Program-made: the position numbers and the translations under genes | Assembly: GCA_051744845.1 (NCBI GenBank) | Contig: JBNJDJ010000039.1 | Coordinates: 1-18,715 of the forward strand | DNA: 18,715 nucleotides | Reading direction: 5' to 3' | DNA from: JBNJDJ01 sp051744845 | GTDB taxonomy: Bacteria; Bacillota; Clostridia; Peptostreptococcales; Acidaminobacteraceae | Notes under the pieces: model-generated | Seen by the model: the letters and a program-made list of their open reading frames with translations, nothing else | Database searches by the model: none | What the model was told of the DNA's origin: nothing | In this document: positions 1 to 8,185 of the stretch, in pieces | How the letters are laid out: every line of letters starts with the position of its first letter | Position numbering within the stretch: position 1 is the stretch's first letter

Positions 1-1051
1 CTTTTACTTCTGCTGCCTTTGCATCTGTTTCCTTTGAATATTGTGTAAGTGCTCTTTCGTTATTATCATTTCCTTGTTTAAAAAATATACTCCTGTCAAC
101 TTTAAAATCTAAATCATCAGCTTTATCTAAATTCATTTCAAAAGTTCCATCATAACTTGAAAAATCAGTCCAAGTATCACTATCTTCTGGATCGATACCA
201 TCGCCTTGAACTAAATCAACAACTTGTCCTTCTTCATTAAATAATGCATATAAATCAGGTATATCCTCTGGAGTTGAAAAATCACCTTCTTGTGGAGTAA
301 TAGTCATTTTCTTTAAAGAATAGTCTTGAGGATCATCAGCATTATATTTACCTTCTGGTATAGTCTCTTCATTAGTAAACTTAGGATCAAATTCAGGATT
401 ACCACTGTCATAATCACCTGGATTCATCTCAACCCCTAAAGCTGGATCGTCAAATTCAACATTTAAAGTATGAATATCACCTAAAGAATCATATACATCT
501 GCTGTAGTTGTTATAGGATCGTCTGATGTGTCTTCACCGTGATTTACATTAATATTTCCATCTAAATAAATACCTTCAGATTGTGTAGCCTTTTTAGTTG
601 CTGATTTATTTATAACTATTGGTTTCATATCTTCATCAAGTACTTTCATACCCTGAGCGTTAACTAAATTACCTTCTTCATCAACATCAAAGTTACCTGC
701 TCTAGTATAATATCTATTTTGAGCATTTGGATCATCTGATACCATAAAAAAACCATTGCCATCTATCATTAAATCTGTTGATCTATCTGTTCTTTCCGTA
801 GAACCTTTACCTTGGTTTACAGTAATAGAACCCATAGAAGCACCTAAACCAATTTGTTGTGGGTTTGTTCCACCTTTTCCTTCAGTTGGACTTCCAGCAC
901 CTTTTACAGTTTGAGAAAAAACTTCTTGAAATGTTACATTTGAACCTTTAAATCCAACAGTATTAACATTTGCTATATTATTACCTACTACATCCATTTT
1001 TGTTTGATGTATATTCAACCCTGACACTGCAGAGTACATTGAACGCATCAT
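1..1051 (-). CDS. flgE: Flagellar hook protein FlgE, N-terminal 350 residues (3' end outside window)
   Basis: FlgE polymerises into the hook, the universal joint between rod and filament, and is exported by the flagellar type III system. The N-terminus shows the rod/hook-family signature (MMRSMYSAVSGL, then NNIANVNTVGFK at about residues 24-35), followed by FQEVFSQT and DLMIDGNGFF, typical of FlgE/FlgF/FlgG proteins. The frame stays open to base 1, so the C-terminal D0/D1 part is missing only because the window ends. The start is the first of two adjacent ATG codons; an AAAAGGAGG site lies 8 bases upstream. The central part (about residues 180-320) is rich in Asp and Glu, forms the variable outer hook domain, and contrasts with the Lys/Asn-rich neighbours. 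It is the last gene of the visible flagellar operon. The family call is firm; FlgE rather than FlgG rests on gene order after flgD and on the long insert. Confidence 0.95.
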   Translation of the reverse strand, partial: MMRSMYSAVSGLNIHQTKMDVVGNNIANVNTVGFKGSNVTFQEVFSQTVKGAGSPTEGKGGTNPQQIGLGASMGSITVNQGKGSTERTDRSTDLMIDGNGFFMVSDDPNAQNRYYTRAGNFDVDEEGNLVNAQGMKVLDEDMKPIVINKSATKKATQSEGIYLDGNINVNHGEDTSDDPITTTADVYDSLGDIHTLNVEFDDPALGVEMNPGDYDSGNPEFDPKFTNEETIPEGKYNADDPQDYSLKKMTITPQEGDFSTPEDIPDLYALFNEEGQVVDLVQGDGIDPEDSDTWTDFSSYDGTFEMNLDKADDLDFKVDRSIFFKQGNDNNERALTQYSKETDAKAAEVK

Positions 1052-1066
1052 AAAAATAACCTCCTT

Positions 1067-1108
1067 TTGCTCTAACAGCAATAGCTTTATCAATCGGTCA
1101 AAAGCTAT
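1067..1108 (-). other. Two hairpins directly ahead of the flgE ribosome binding site
   Basis: The 79-base gap before flgE is the longest inside the flagellar operon. It holds two inverted repeats. ATAGCTTT pairs with AAAGCTAT (1081-1108, perfect 8-bp stem, 12-base loop). TTGCT pairs with AGCAA (1067-1081, 5-bp stem), and its 3' arm runs into the AAAAGGAGG ribosome binding site. Neither is followed by a U tract, so they are not intrinsic terminators. They could protect a processed 5' end of flgE mRNA or tune its translation; this is inference. Confidence 0.5.
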
Positions 1109-1130
1109 AAGCATCCTTAAAAGGTCCTGC

Positions 1131-1520
1131 TTAAATAATTACTGCACCATCTATATTAGTAAATACATTTTCTTTTAAATCCTTACCATTAGTAGCTGTA
1201 ATAACTGTATTATTTTTAACACTTGTAATAAATGCATTATCATTCATTAATATTAATACATCTTTAACACCTTTATTTTTAGCTTTACTAACAGCATTAC
1301 TTATTTTATTTACATCTTCCTTAGTTAAATTAATATTTCTTTGTGTTAGTCTCTGTTTAGCATGATTTGAAAACTTAATTTTTTTATTTTGGTTAATCTT
1401 TTTTAAAACATCTTCAAAAGATTTTTTAGAGTTAATATTTTTATTTTTCTTTTGACTTTTATTATCTATACCCTTAACCTTACTACGATTAACAATATAT
1501 TCATTATTTATATTTTTCAT
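1131..1520 (-). CDS. Small flagellar operon protein, TIGR02530 (DUF3766-like) family
   Basis: This 129-residue protein sits between flgD and flgE, the place where Firmicutes flagellar operons often carry the TIGR02530 'flagellar operon protein'. The N-terminal 45 residues are Lys/Asn/Ser-rich and probably disordered. The conserved part starts near residue 50 with FSNHAKQRLTQRNI, the hallmark motif of that family, followed by a compact segment ending in VITATNGKDLKENVFTNIDG. There is no signal peptide or membrane segment, so it should be cytoplasmic. Its role is not established; a hook-assembly or regulatory role is only suggested by position. The ATG start is preceded by AGGTGA in the 13-base gap after flgD. 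Family assignment is from memory of the motif. Confidence 0.8.
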   Translation of the reverse strand: MKNINNEYIVNRSKVKGIDNKSQKKNKNINSKKSFEDVLKKINQNKKIKFSNHAKQRLTQRNINLTKEDVNKISNAVSKAKNKGVKDVLILMNDNAFITSVKNNTVITATNGKDLKENVFTNIDGAVII

Positions 1521-1533
1521 ATAATCACCTAAC

Positions 1534-1959
1534 TTAAACTTGCTTATCTTCTGAAGAATTATTTGATCCTAATAAGTCAATTAATTGATCTAGCTTATCT
1601 TCAACACTTTTTAAAGTTTCATTATTATCAGTTTCACTTTGAACCATATTGTTATTTAACTTAGTAATTGATTCATTTAAAGCCGTTAACTTTTCTTCAT
1701 TGGTCTTTTTACTTTCTTTTAAATTATCATTCATTTGACCAAGCTGTTCAACTGAACTAAATTGTGCCATTTGAGCTATCATTTCTTGATTTTCCATTGG
1801 CTCTAAAGGATCTTGATGTTGTAGTTGAGTAGTTAAAATCTTTAAAAATGCATCTTTTCCTAGCTCTTGATTTTCTTTTAACTTTTGATTTTCTTTATCA
1901 TTTTCTACACTATCTAAATAATCAATTTGATCTTGATTTAAGCTACCTGTTATTTCCAT
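1534..1959 (-). CDS. flgD: Hook-capping protein FlgD (short form)
   Basis: FlgD is the scaffold (hook cap) that guides FlgE assembly and is lost when the hook is complete. Residues 32-75 carry the conserved N-terminal region: LGKDAFLKILTTQLQHQDPL, then MENQEMIAQMAQFSSVEQL, which defines the family. The rest (about 76-141) is a charged, probably helical tail. At 141 residues it lacks the C-terminal Tudor/fibronectin-like domains of the roughly 230-residue enterobacterial FlgD; short forms are normal in Firmicutes. The start is supported by TAGGAGGTG six to eight bases upstream. It lies 10 bases after fliK, the usual fliK-flgD-flgE order. Confidence 0.95.
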   Translation of the reverse strand: MEITGSLNQDQIDYLDSVENDKENQKLKENQELGKDAFLKILTTQLQHQDPLEPMENQEMIAQMAQFSSVEQLGQMNDNLKESKKTNEEKLTALNESITKLNNNMVQSETDNNETLKSVEDKLDQLIDLLGSNNSSEDKQV

Positions 1960-1969
1960 CTAACACCTC

Positions 1970-3391
1970 CTAACCTAAATATGCTACTTGTCTTTTTTTC
2001 ATGATATTTAAAATTTGTGATTGATCTAATTCTACTATTTCATCTGTATTTTCACTTAAATTATCATTTTCAAATAAACTTTCATAAAAACTTCCATTTG
2101 ATGAATCTTCGTTGTTCTCTTCATTTCCTAAAGAAACATCTAGCTGATCTAAATTATAACCTTTTTCAGATAAAGCATTTTTCAAGTCATTTAAATTTGA
2201 TTCAATAGCTTGTTTTACCATAGCATTTTCAACTTCAATTTCTGCTAATACAACATTTTTTTCAACTGAGATCTTCATATCTACTTTTCCTAATGATTTA
2301 GGATTTAATTGTAATTTCATTTCAGAAGCATTTTCATTTAATTGAGTAGATATTTTATTTTTAACTTGACTAAAAATTTCTTTATTTTGATTAATTTTTG
2401 ACTTTAAATAAAAATCTAAATCCTTTTGAAAATCAACTTTAGTTTCATTTGAATTAGTTTTAATATTAGCTGATTTAACTTCACTGTTTTTCTGATTAAC
2501 TTTAGCTAAAATTTCTTTATTAGCATCTTTCCCTTTACTGTTTTCATTATTTTTATTATCTTCAGTATCTTTCTTAGTAGTTTCTACAACATTTTTTTCT
2601 TTATTGTCTACTTCTACATTTTTATTTTGATCTTTAGATAGTTCATTAGATTTTTTAAGACTTTTATCTTTAACCTTATTAACAACTTTTGAAGCTTCTT
2701 TAACCATTTTTTTCAAAGTTTTTTCAACTGAATCTTTTTTTACAACAGTTTTAGGATCTTTCAATTTAATTTCTTTAATTTTACCATCTAACTTTTTCAA
2801 TAAATCATCAAACTTAGCTTTAAGTTTTTGAATATCTAAATCCTTAGATTCTAAGTTATTTTTAAGTTGATTTAAAAAACCTTTAAAATCTTTAAGATGA
2901 TTAACTAACTCCTCATTTGTTAATTTTTTCAAATTCGATAAATTAGTAAAATCTTTAACATTTAAATTTTTAGCTAATTTCATTATCTGAGATTCATCTA
3001 ATTGAATACCTAAGCTTTCTAATATTTTTTTCAATTCTTCAACTTTTTGTTCTAAAGTTTTACTTTCGACCTTATCTTTTGCTTTAGATACCTTTTCATT
3101 TTCATTTGATTTTTTCTTAGAAGCTTCTTTAACTTTATTATTATCTTTATTACTATTTTTCTCACTATTATTTTTAATCGATTCCTCAACGTTTTTATCA
3201 TTTTTAACTTTATCATTTTCAACTTTTGTTGAGTTTTTAGTTTCATTATCTTTTTTAACTTTCTTTTTAGTATCATCAAAAACATTCTCAAATTTTTTGT
3301 CATTAGATTTGAAATCTTTTTTATTAGTTTTTTTAGTTGAAAGTAAATTATCTTTTTGATTATTTTTTATAAAGCCTACACTCTTTTCCAT
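1970..3391 (-). CDS. fliK: Flagellar hook-length control protein FliK
   Basis: FliK is the exported ruler that measures hook length and makes FlhB switch export from hook to filament proteins. The C-terminal domain (about residues 355-425) has the Flg_hook pattern: LQLNPKSLGKVDMKISVE, then alternating strands and the helix AIESNLNDLKNALSEKGYNL, close to the usual LxPxxLGxVxV...L...L...G core. The N-terminal 330 residues are extremely rich in Lys, Asn, Glu and Ser with almost no hydrophobic core, apart from a helical stretch near 112-210. That suits a largely unfolded export substrate and ruler. I chose ATG at 3391 (473 residues) over an in-frame GTG two codons earlier, because that GTG overlaps the GGAGGTG ribosome binding site. 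A second FliK-like protein is encoded at 15831-17306. Confidence 0.9.
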   Translation of the reverse strand: MEKSVGFIKNNQKDNLLSTKKTNKKDFKSNDKKFENVFDDTKKKVKKDNETKNSTKVENDKVKNDKNVEESIKNNSEKNSNKDNNKVKEASKKKSNENEKVSKAKDKVESKTLEQKVEELKKILESLGIQLDESQIMKLAKNLNVKDFTNLSNLKKLTNEELVNHLKDFKGFLNQLKNNLESKDLDIQKLKAKFDDLLKKLDGKIKEIKLKDPKTVVKKDSVEKTLKKMVKEASKVVNKVKDKSLKKSNELSKDQNKNVEVDNKEKNVVETTKKDTEDNKNNENSKGKDANKEILAKVNQKNSEVKSANIKTNSNETKVDFQKDLDFYLKSKINQNKEIFSQVKNKISTQLNENASEMKLQLNPKSLGKVDMKISVEKNVVLAEIEVENAMVKQAIESNLNDLKNALSEKGYNLDQLDVSLGNEENNEDSSNGSFYESLFENDNLSENTDEIVELDQSQILNIMKKRQVAYLG

Positions 3392-3417
3392 ATTCACCTC
3401 CTTTCAAAATGTAACTT

Positions 3418-4644
3418 TTAATAAACTCGTGGTACACTAAGTTGTTTACTAACCTGAGATGCCATAGCATCTGTCATATTTGAAATTACTTCAGATTTTT
3501 TGTTTTGATTAAAATTATTTAACACTTCTATTGCTATATCTTCATTAGTTATTTCAATAGTCTCACCATTAGATAATGTATATATTTCTGTATCTAAAGA
3601 GGTACGCATCATTTCTTCTAATGTAGAAGCAACTTTAGCAGGATCCATAATTTTATACATCTCAGTCAACTCATTAACATTATCGTCAAATTGACTAAAT
3701 ATCTTTAATGATTTAGTAATATCGTTAGATAAATTATCTTCACCATTTTCTAAAATTTGCTTTTCTTTTATTTTTTCAGTTAATTCAACAATAAATTTTT
3801 CATTTTCAATTTCAGCTAAAACTTCGCCTGCTAATTTAGGTCCAAGTCCTGTAAAAATATAAGATAAATCATCCATAGAATAATCACTATTAGGTGCTAA
3901 AAGAGTAGCTAATTCTTTATCACTTTTAGACTTATAAAGTTCAATGATGTTATTAAGATTATTTTGTCTAACTCTCTTTTCAGAAATAATATTTCTTATT
4001 TTTTGGCGTTTATCTTTTGAAAAATTATTTAAAACATTAATAAAGTCTTTATCATCTAAAACATCAACTAAACGAGCAATATTTTCATTTTCTAAATTTG
4101 AAAGCACTTGAGCTAATTTTAAATAACCATTTATGGATGAGTCAATAGTACTTTCCATTTGTTCTTTAGCCAAAGGTAATGAAAGTTTATTTAAATTATT
4201 TGCCTCTTGTTCTAGTTCATTATTTTTTTCAGTTTCAATTTGATTAATAGTGCTTGTTATAAGATTATCATCAATTTCATGTGATCTAATAATTTCTAAA
4301 ATATCATTAGTTCTATTAGGATTATCCCGCATCATATAAATTACTATATCATCATAAAGTTGTTCATCTTCTACTTTTATTTTTTCTAATTTATCAACTG
4401 CTCTATTTTTGTCAATATCCAACATATATTCAGCTATCTTAAGTTTTTCAGTTTCTTTTTCATTTTTAGTAGGTTTTTTATTAAAAAAGTCTCCTATAAA
4501 ACCAGGGGCATCTCGAAGTACATTATTCGCTTCAAGTTGAAAATCTTCATTTAAATAATAAATTGAACCAAAAATAACTAAAGGTAGACCAATAATTATA
4601 ATCAGAGCAATTAACCCCCCTAATATTTTTTTTATTTTACCCAT
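3418..4644 (-). CDS. YlxF/MotE-like membrane protein with MgtE-N-type repeats
   Basis: This 408-residue protein occupies the ylxF position between fliJ and fliK. Residues 7-30 form one hydrophobic membrane segment (GLIALIIIIGLPLVIFGSIY) with positive residues before it, so the rest is probably extracytoplasmic, as in MotE. The large soluble part is acidic and helical. It shows the periodic MgtE N-domain-like pattern, clearest at MDPAKVASTLEEMM (from residue 333) and, more weakly, at FTGLGPKLAGEVLAEIE. MotE/YlxF relatives in flagellated bacteria are linked to motor or MotC function; whether this one acts there is inference from position and domain. It is longer than B. subtilis YlxF (about 200 residues, from memory), as though the repeat region is expanded. 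Its ATG follows the fliJ stop codon with no gap, so the two are probably translationally coupled. Confidence 0.75.
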   Translation of the reverse strand: MGKIKKILGGLIALIIIIGLPLVIFGSIYYLNEDFQLEANNVLRDAPGFIGDFFNKKPTKNEKETEKLKIAEYMLDIDKNRAVDKLEKIKVEDEQLYDDIVIYMMRDNPNRTNDILEIIRSHEIDDNLITSTINQIETEKNNELEQEANNLNKLSLPLAKEQMESTIDSSINGYLKLAQVLSNLENENIARLVDVLDDKDFINVLNNFSKDKRQKIRNIISEKRVRQNNLNNIIELYKSKSDKELATLLAPNSDYSMDDLSYIFTGLGPKLAGEVLAEIENEKFIVELTEKIKEKQILENGEDNLSNDITKSLKIFSQFDDNVNELTEMYKIMDPAKVASTLEEMMRTSLDTEIYTLSNGETIEITNEDIAIEVLNNFNQNKKSEVISNMTDAMASQVSKQLSVPRVY

Positions 4645-5091
4645 TTAATCACCACTTTTGACAAAATTTTTATAATTAACAATTTCTTCTATTTCTTTAA
4701 CTTCTTTATCTTCAAATTCCTTTACAAATTTTTCAAAATCTTTTTCTTTAATTTTTTCAAATTTTTTAGTTTCTTGAACAGCTAACATTAATTCATTTCT
4801 TTTTTTACTTATTTTTTTATTTTGATTTTTTATTTCATTTTTTATTTTGTTTATTTCTTTAGAAAAATATATTTTATTATTATTTATTTGAACTAAGTAA
4901 CTAGCTTTATTTTTTTTATGAATTTCTTTATCAATAAAGTTTAAATATTCTTTTTGCTTTTTTTTCATATCTTCTAATTTATTTTTTAATTTTGTTAACT
5001 TTTGAATTTCAATAGCAAGTTCATTTTTTATTTCATCTTCTAATTCTTTTTTATAAGAAAGCAACTTATCATATTTGAAATTGAATTTCAT
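4645..5091 (-). CDS. fliJ: Flagellar export chaperone / stalk protein FliJ
   Basis: FliJ is the small coiled-coil stalk of the FliI export ATPase and helps recycle export chaperones. The 148-residue protein is almost wholly helical and charged. It opens with the family-like FNFKYDKLLSYKKELEDE and continues as a long heptad-rich coiled coil to about residue 130, with no membrane segment. FliJ sequences diverge widely, so the call leans on length, coiled-coil nature and its place directly after fliI. The ribosome binding site is weak (TGTGATA just after the fliI stop), so its expression may depend on coupling to fliI translation. Confidence 0.85.
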   Translation of the reverse strand: MKFNFKYDKLLSYKKELEDEIKNELAIEIQKLTKLKNKLEDMKKKQKEYLNFIDKEIHKKNKASYLVQINNNKIYFSKEINKIKNEIKNQNKKISKKRNELMLAVQETKKFEKIKEKDFEKFVKEFEDKEVKEIEEIVNYKNFVKSGD

Positions 5092-5102
5092 AAAATATCA
5101 CA

Positions 5103-6410
5103 TTACTTTACTATTTCTTTTAATTTTTTAACTGTATTATCATAATCTGCTTTCATTGTAATACCTTGTGTTAAAAAATCATCATAAATTTCTTTTTTCT
5201 CAATTGCTTTATCAATTTTAGGATTACTTCCTTTTTCATATGCGCCTATAGTTATTAAATCTTCACTTTCTCTATATGTAGCCAAATGGCTTTTTAATTT
5301 ATTTATAGCATTTAAATGCTCCTCGCTTATTATATTAGGCATTACACGACTAATACTATCTAAGATGTCAATAGCAGGGTAATATCCTTTAGCGGCCAAA
5401 CTACGGTCTAACATGATGTGACCATCTAATATACCTCTAGCTGTATCTGAAATAGGTTCATTAAAATCATCCCCTTCAACTAAAACTGTATAAAGTCCAG
5501 TTATAGAACCAACATCTGAATTGCCAGCTCTTTCTAAAAGCTTAGGCATCATTGCAAAAACTGAAGGTGGATATCCTCTTGAAACAGGTGGTTCTCCAAC
5601 TGCTAAACCTATCTCTCGTTGAGCCATAGAAAATCTAGTCAAAGAGTCCATCATTAATGCAACATCTTTTCCTTTATCTCTAAAATATTCAGCTACAGAA
5701 GTAGCTAACAAAGCTCCCTTTACACGTACTAAAGCAGGCTTATCAGACGTAGCTACAATTAAGACAGATCTTTTAAGACCTTCTTTTCCTAAATCATTTT
5801 CAATAAACTCTCTTACTTCTCTACCTCTTTCTCCGATTAATGCTATAACATTAACATCAGCTTCTGTATTTCTAGCAATCATCCCTAAAAGAGTAGATTT
5901 ACCTACACCTGAGCCTGCAAAAATTCCTATTCTTTGTCCTTTACCTACTGTTATACCAGCATCAATTGCTTTTATTCCAAGAGGTAATGGTTTTTTTATT
6001 CTATCTCTAACCAATGGATTTGGCGGTTCATTTACCGAATTATATTTTTCTTTAGTTATAATTTTACCTTTATCATCTATAGGATTTCCTAATCCATCTA
6101 AAACTCTACCTAAAAGAGAATCGCCTACCTTAATTGTTAACTCTTTATTAGTTGACATTACTTTACATCCTGGTGCAATACCTTTCATATCACCTAATGG
6201 CATTAATTTAATAATATCGTCACCAAAACCAACTACTTCAGCTAAAATATAATCATTAGACTTAACTTTATACACATGACATACTTCACCTATTTCTGAA
6301 ATCGGTCCTTTAGCTTCAATCATTACACCTAATACTTTTGTAACCTTACCAGTAAATTCTATTAAAGTTTCGTCATCTAAGTGATATTTGCATTTATCTA
6401 ACAAACTCAT
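5103..6410 (-). CDS. fliI: Flagellum-specific export ATPase FliI
   Basis: FliI is the F1-beta-like hexameric ATPase of the flagellar type III export gate; it hydrolyses ATP to unload substrates. With the start used here it has 435 residues, the normal family length. The Walker A loop AGSGVGKS is at residues 165-172, and Walker B is ALMMD at 251-255. Other T3SS-ATPase signatures are visible: IGERGREVREF (192-202), DSLTRFSMAQREIGLAVGEPP (255-275) and GYPPSVFA. The N-terminal 90 residues are the beta-barrel oligomerisation domain. I chose the ATG at 6410 (MSLLDK) rather than an in-frame TTG four codons upstream, since the ATG follows the fliH stop by one base and has a TTGGTAG-type site inside the end of fliH. 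Confidence 0.97.
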   Translation of the reverse strand: MSLLDKCKYHLDDETLIEFTGKVTKVLGVMIEAKGPISEIGEVCHVYKVKSNDYILAEVVGFGDDIIKLMPLGDMKGIAPGCKVMSTNKELTIKVGDSLLGRVLDGLGNPIDDKGKIITKEKYNSVNEPPNPLVRDRIKKPLPLGIKAIDAGITVGKGQRIGIFAGSGVGKSTLLGMIARNTEADVNVIALIGERGREVREFIENDLGKEGLKRSVLIVATSDKPALVRVKGALLATSVAEYFRDKGKDVALMMDSLTRFSMAQREIGLAVGEPPVSRGYPPSVFAMMPKLLERAGNSDVGSITGLYTVLVEGDDFNEPISDTARGILDGHIMLDRSLAAKGYYPAIDILDSISRVMPNIISEEHLNAINKLKSHLATYRESEDLITIGAYEKGSNPKIDKAIEKKEIYDDFLTQGITMKADYDNTVKKLKEIVK

Positions 6411-6411
6411 A

Positions 6412-7176
6412 TTAACTACCAATCAATTCTTTATATATATTTTCTAATTTATCCATTTGTTTTTTTATACTTAAATTTACATTTCCTTTTTTAGTTTCTA
6501 TAATACAATCTCCAGAAGATAATGATTCATCTTTTTTAAATGAAACTTCTTCAATCTGAGATGAATATACCAAAATATCTTTTTTAATATTTAGCGCATT
6601 TTCATAATCTTCTAAAGAAACCCTAATTATAATTTCTGGAGTTAGTATAGCTTTATCTATACCTTTTTTTACTAAATTTAAAATTAATTCATTATCTTTT
6701 TCAATTGATTTATTTAAAATCTTTTCAACTGATTTATTTATAATTTCAATAAGCTTTTTTTCTCTTGTCTGAAAAAATTCTTTATAATCATTTAATAAAT
6801 TTTCTTTTTTCTTAGAAAGTTCATCTATAGTTTGTTTTTTTAAATTTTCTATAGAATTTAATCCTTCCTTTTTACCTTCTTCAAATCCTTCTTCTCTAGC
6901 CTCTTTTTTTATTTTTTCTGCCTCATCATATGCACTAGATATTATTTCTTTTTTTTCATTGTGAGCAACATCTATTATTTCATCAGATTCTTTTTTTGCT
7001 TCTTCCAAAATATCCATTTTAACTTTTTGCAAATCTTCTTTGTTATTTTCAAAGGACTTATCAGTATCGTCAGATTCTTTATCTTCTTCTTTTTCTTTAA
7101 TATTTAATAAATCTTTTTTTAAAATATATTTCTCTGAGTCTATTGTAACTTGAGACGATTTAAATATCTTAGACAA
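6412..7176 (-). CDS. fliH: Flagellar assembly protein FliH (TTG start)
   Basis: FliH binds and restrains FliI and docks it to the C-ring. The 254-residue protein has a charged linker (about 25-60), a coiled coil with the EAEKIKKEAREEGFEEGKKEG segment (about 85-106) typical of FliH, and a C-terminal domain resembling F-ATPase delta/V-ATPase E subunits (about 150-254). The only possible start is TTG at 7176, because a TAA lies directly upstream in the same frame and the next Met is residue 54. The resulting N-terminus, MSKIFKSSQVTID, fits clostridial FliH proteins. A GGAGGAGATGAG site lies about 7-12 bases upstream, inside fliG, and the two genes overlap by 8 bases. This suggests coupled, possibly reduced, translation. 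Confidence 0.93.
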   Translation of the reverse strand: MSKIFKSSQVTIDSEKYILKKDLLNIKEKEEDKESDDTDKSFENNKEDLQKVKMDILEEAKKESDEIIDVAHNEKKEIISSAYDEAEKIKKEAREEGFEEGKKEGLNSIENLKKQTIDELSKKKENLLNDYKEFFQTREKKLIEIINKSVEKILNKSIEKDNELILNLVKKGIDKAILTPEIIIRVSLEDYENALNIKKDILVYSSQIEEVSFKKDESLSSGDCIIETKKGNVNLSIKKQMDKLENIYKELIGS

Positions 7177-8179
7177 TTAACTCATCTCCTCCACCTCTAG
7201 CAATAATAATCTCTCCAGCTTCTTCTAATCTTCGTATAATTCCAACAATCTTTTGTTGTGCTTCTTCTACATCGCTTAATCTTACAGGTCCCATAAATTC
7301 CATATCCTCTTCTATCATTTCTGACATTCTAGAAGACATATTACCTAAAATAATATCTTTAACTTCATCTGTAGAACCTTTTAAAGCAACAGTCATATCG
7401 TCATTATCAACTTCACGTATAAATCTTTGAATAGATACACTATCAAGACTAGCAATATCTTCGAATACAAACATTTTTTGAGATATTTCTTCAGCTAATT
7501 CAGGATTATCTATCTCTAGTGTTTCCATAATATATTTTTCAGTTCCTCTATCAACAGAATTTAATATTTCAACAATAGAATCTATACCACCTGTAGAAGC
7601 ATAATCTTGAGTAGCTAAAGAAGCAAACTTCTTTTCTAAAACTAACTCTACTTCTTTAATAACTTCTGGAGATGTAGAATCCATAGTTGCTATTCTTTCA
7701 GCTACATCAGCTTGCTTATCTTGTGGTAATGCAGAAATTACTGCAGATGATTGTTGGGATGGTAAATATGATAATATTAAAGCTATAGTTTGAGGATGTT
7801 CATTTTGTATAAAGTTTAAAAGCTGTGAAGCATCAATTTTTCTAACGAATTCAAAAGGTTTAACTTGTAGACTTGATGTCAATTTATTTATAACATCCAA
7901 TGCTTTTTGAGAACCCATAGCTTCTTCTAAAACATCTTTTGCATAAGAAATACCACCTTCTGAAACAAAGTCTTGTGCTAAACAAATCTCATAAAATTCT
8001 TCTAAAACTTTTTCTCTTGTTTCAGGATCAACTTGTCTCATATTTGCAATTTCTAGAGTTAATTCTTCAATTTCTGAATCACTTAAATTTTTAAAAATTT
8101 GGGCTGATTTTTCAGGCCCAATCGCTATTAACAAAATTGCTGCTTTTTCTTTTCCACTTAAATCATTAATTTTAGCCAT
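7169..8179 (-). CDS. fliG: Flagellar motor switch protein FliG
   Basis: FliG forms the part of the C-ring that contacts the MS-ring (FliF) and the stator MotA, generating torque and switching. The 336-residue length is standard. The N-terminal domain shows KAAILLIAIGPEKSAQIFKN (12-31), and the middle domain has the EHPQT motif (127-131) followed by IALILSYLPSQQSS. The C-terminal domain carries the charged torque helix region (DSVSIQRFIREVDNDDM and ILGNMSSRMSEMIEEDM) and GPVRLSDVEEAQQKI. Start: ATG with GAGGAG 9 bases upstream, overlapping the end of fliF. All three domains look intact. Confidence 0.98.
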   Translation of the reverse strand: MAKINDLSGKEKAAILLIAIGPEKSAQIFKNLSDSEIEELTLEIANMRQVDPETREKVLEEFYEICLAQDFVSEGGISYAKDVLEEAMGSQKALDVINKLTSSLQVKPFEFVRKIDASQLLNFIQNEHPQTIALILSYLPSQQSSAVISALPQDKQADVAERIATMDSTSPEVIKEVELVLEKKFASLATQDYASTGGIDSIVEILNSVDRGTEKYIMETLEIDNPELAEEISQKMFVFEDIASLDSVSIQRFIREVDNDDMTVALKGSTDEVKDIILGNMSSRMSEMIEEDMEFMGPVRLSDVEEAQQKIVGIIRRLEEAGEIIIARGGGDELIV

Positions 8180-8185
8180 ATTATC

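Noticed and set aside
1085..1112. Sigma-28 promoter ahead of flgE (ACCGAT element)
   Set aside because: The candidate -35 is not at the right distance and the bases are better explained as the loop of an inverted repeat.
2017..3303. Open frames overlapping fliK on both strands (2017-2208 plus, 3052-3303 minus)
   Set aside because: Low-complexity shadows of the Lys/Asn-rich fliK coding frame.
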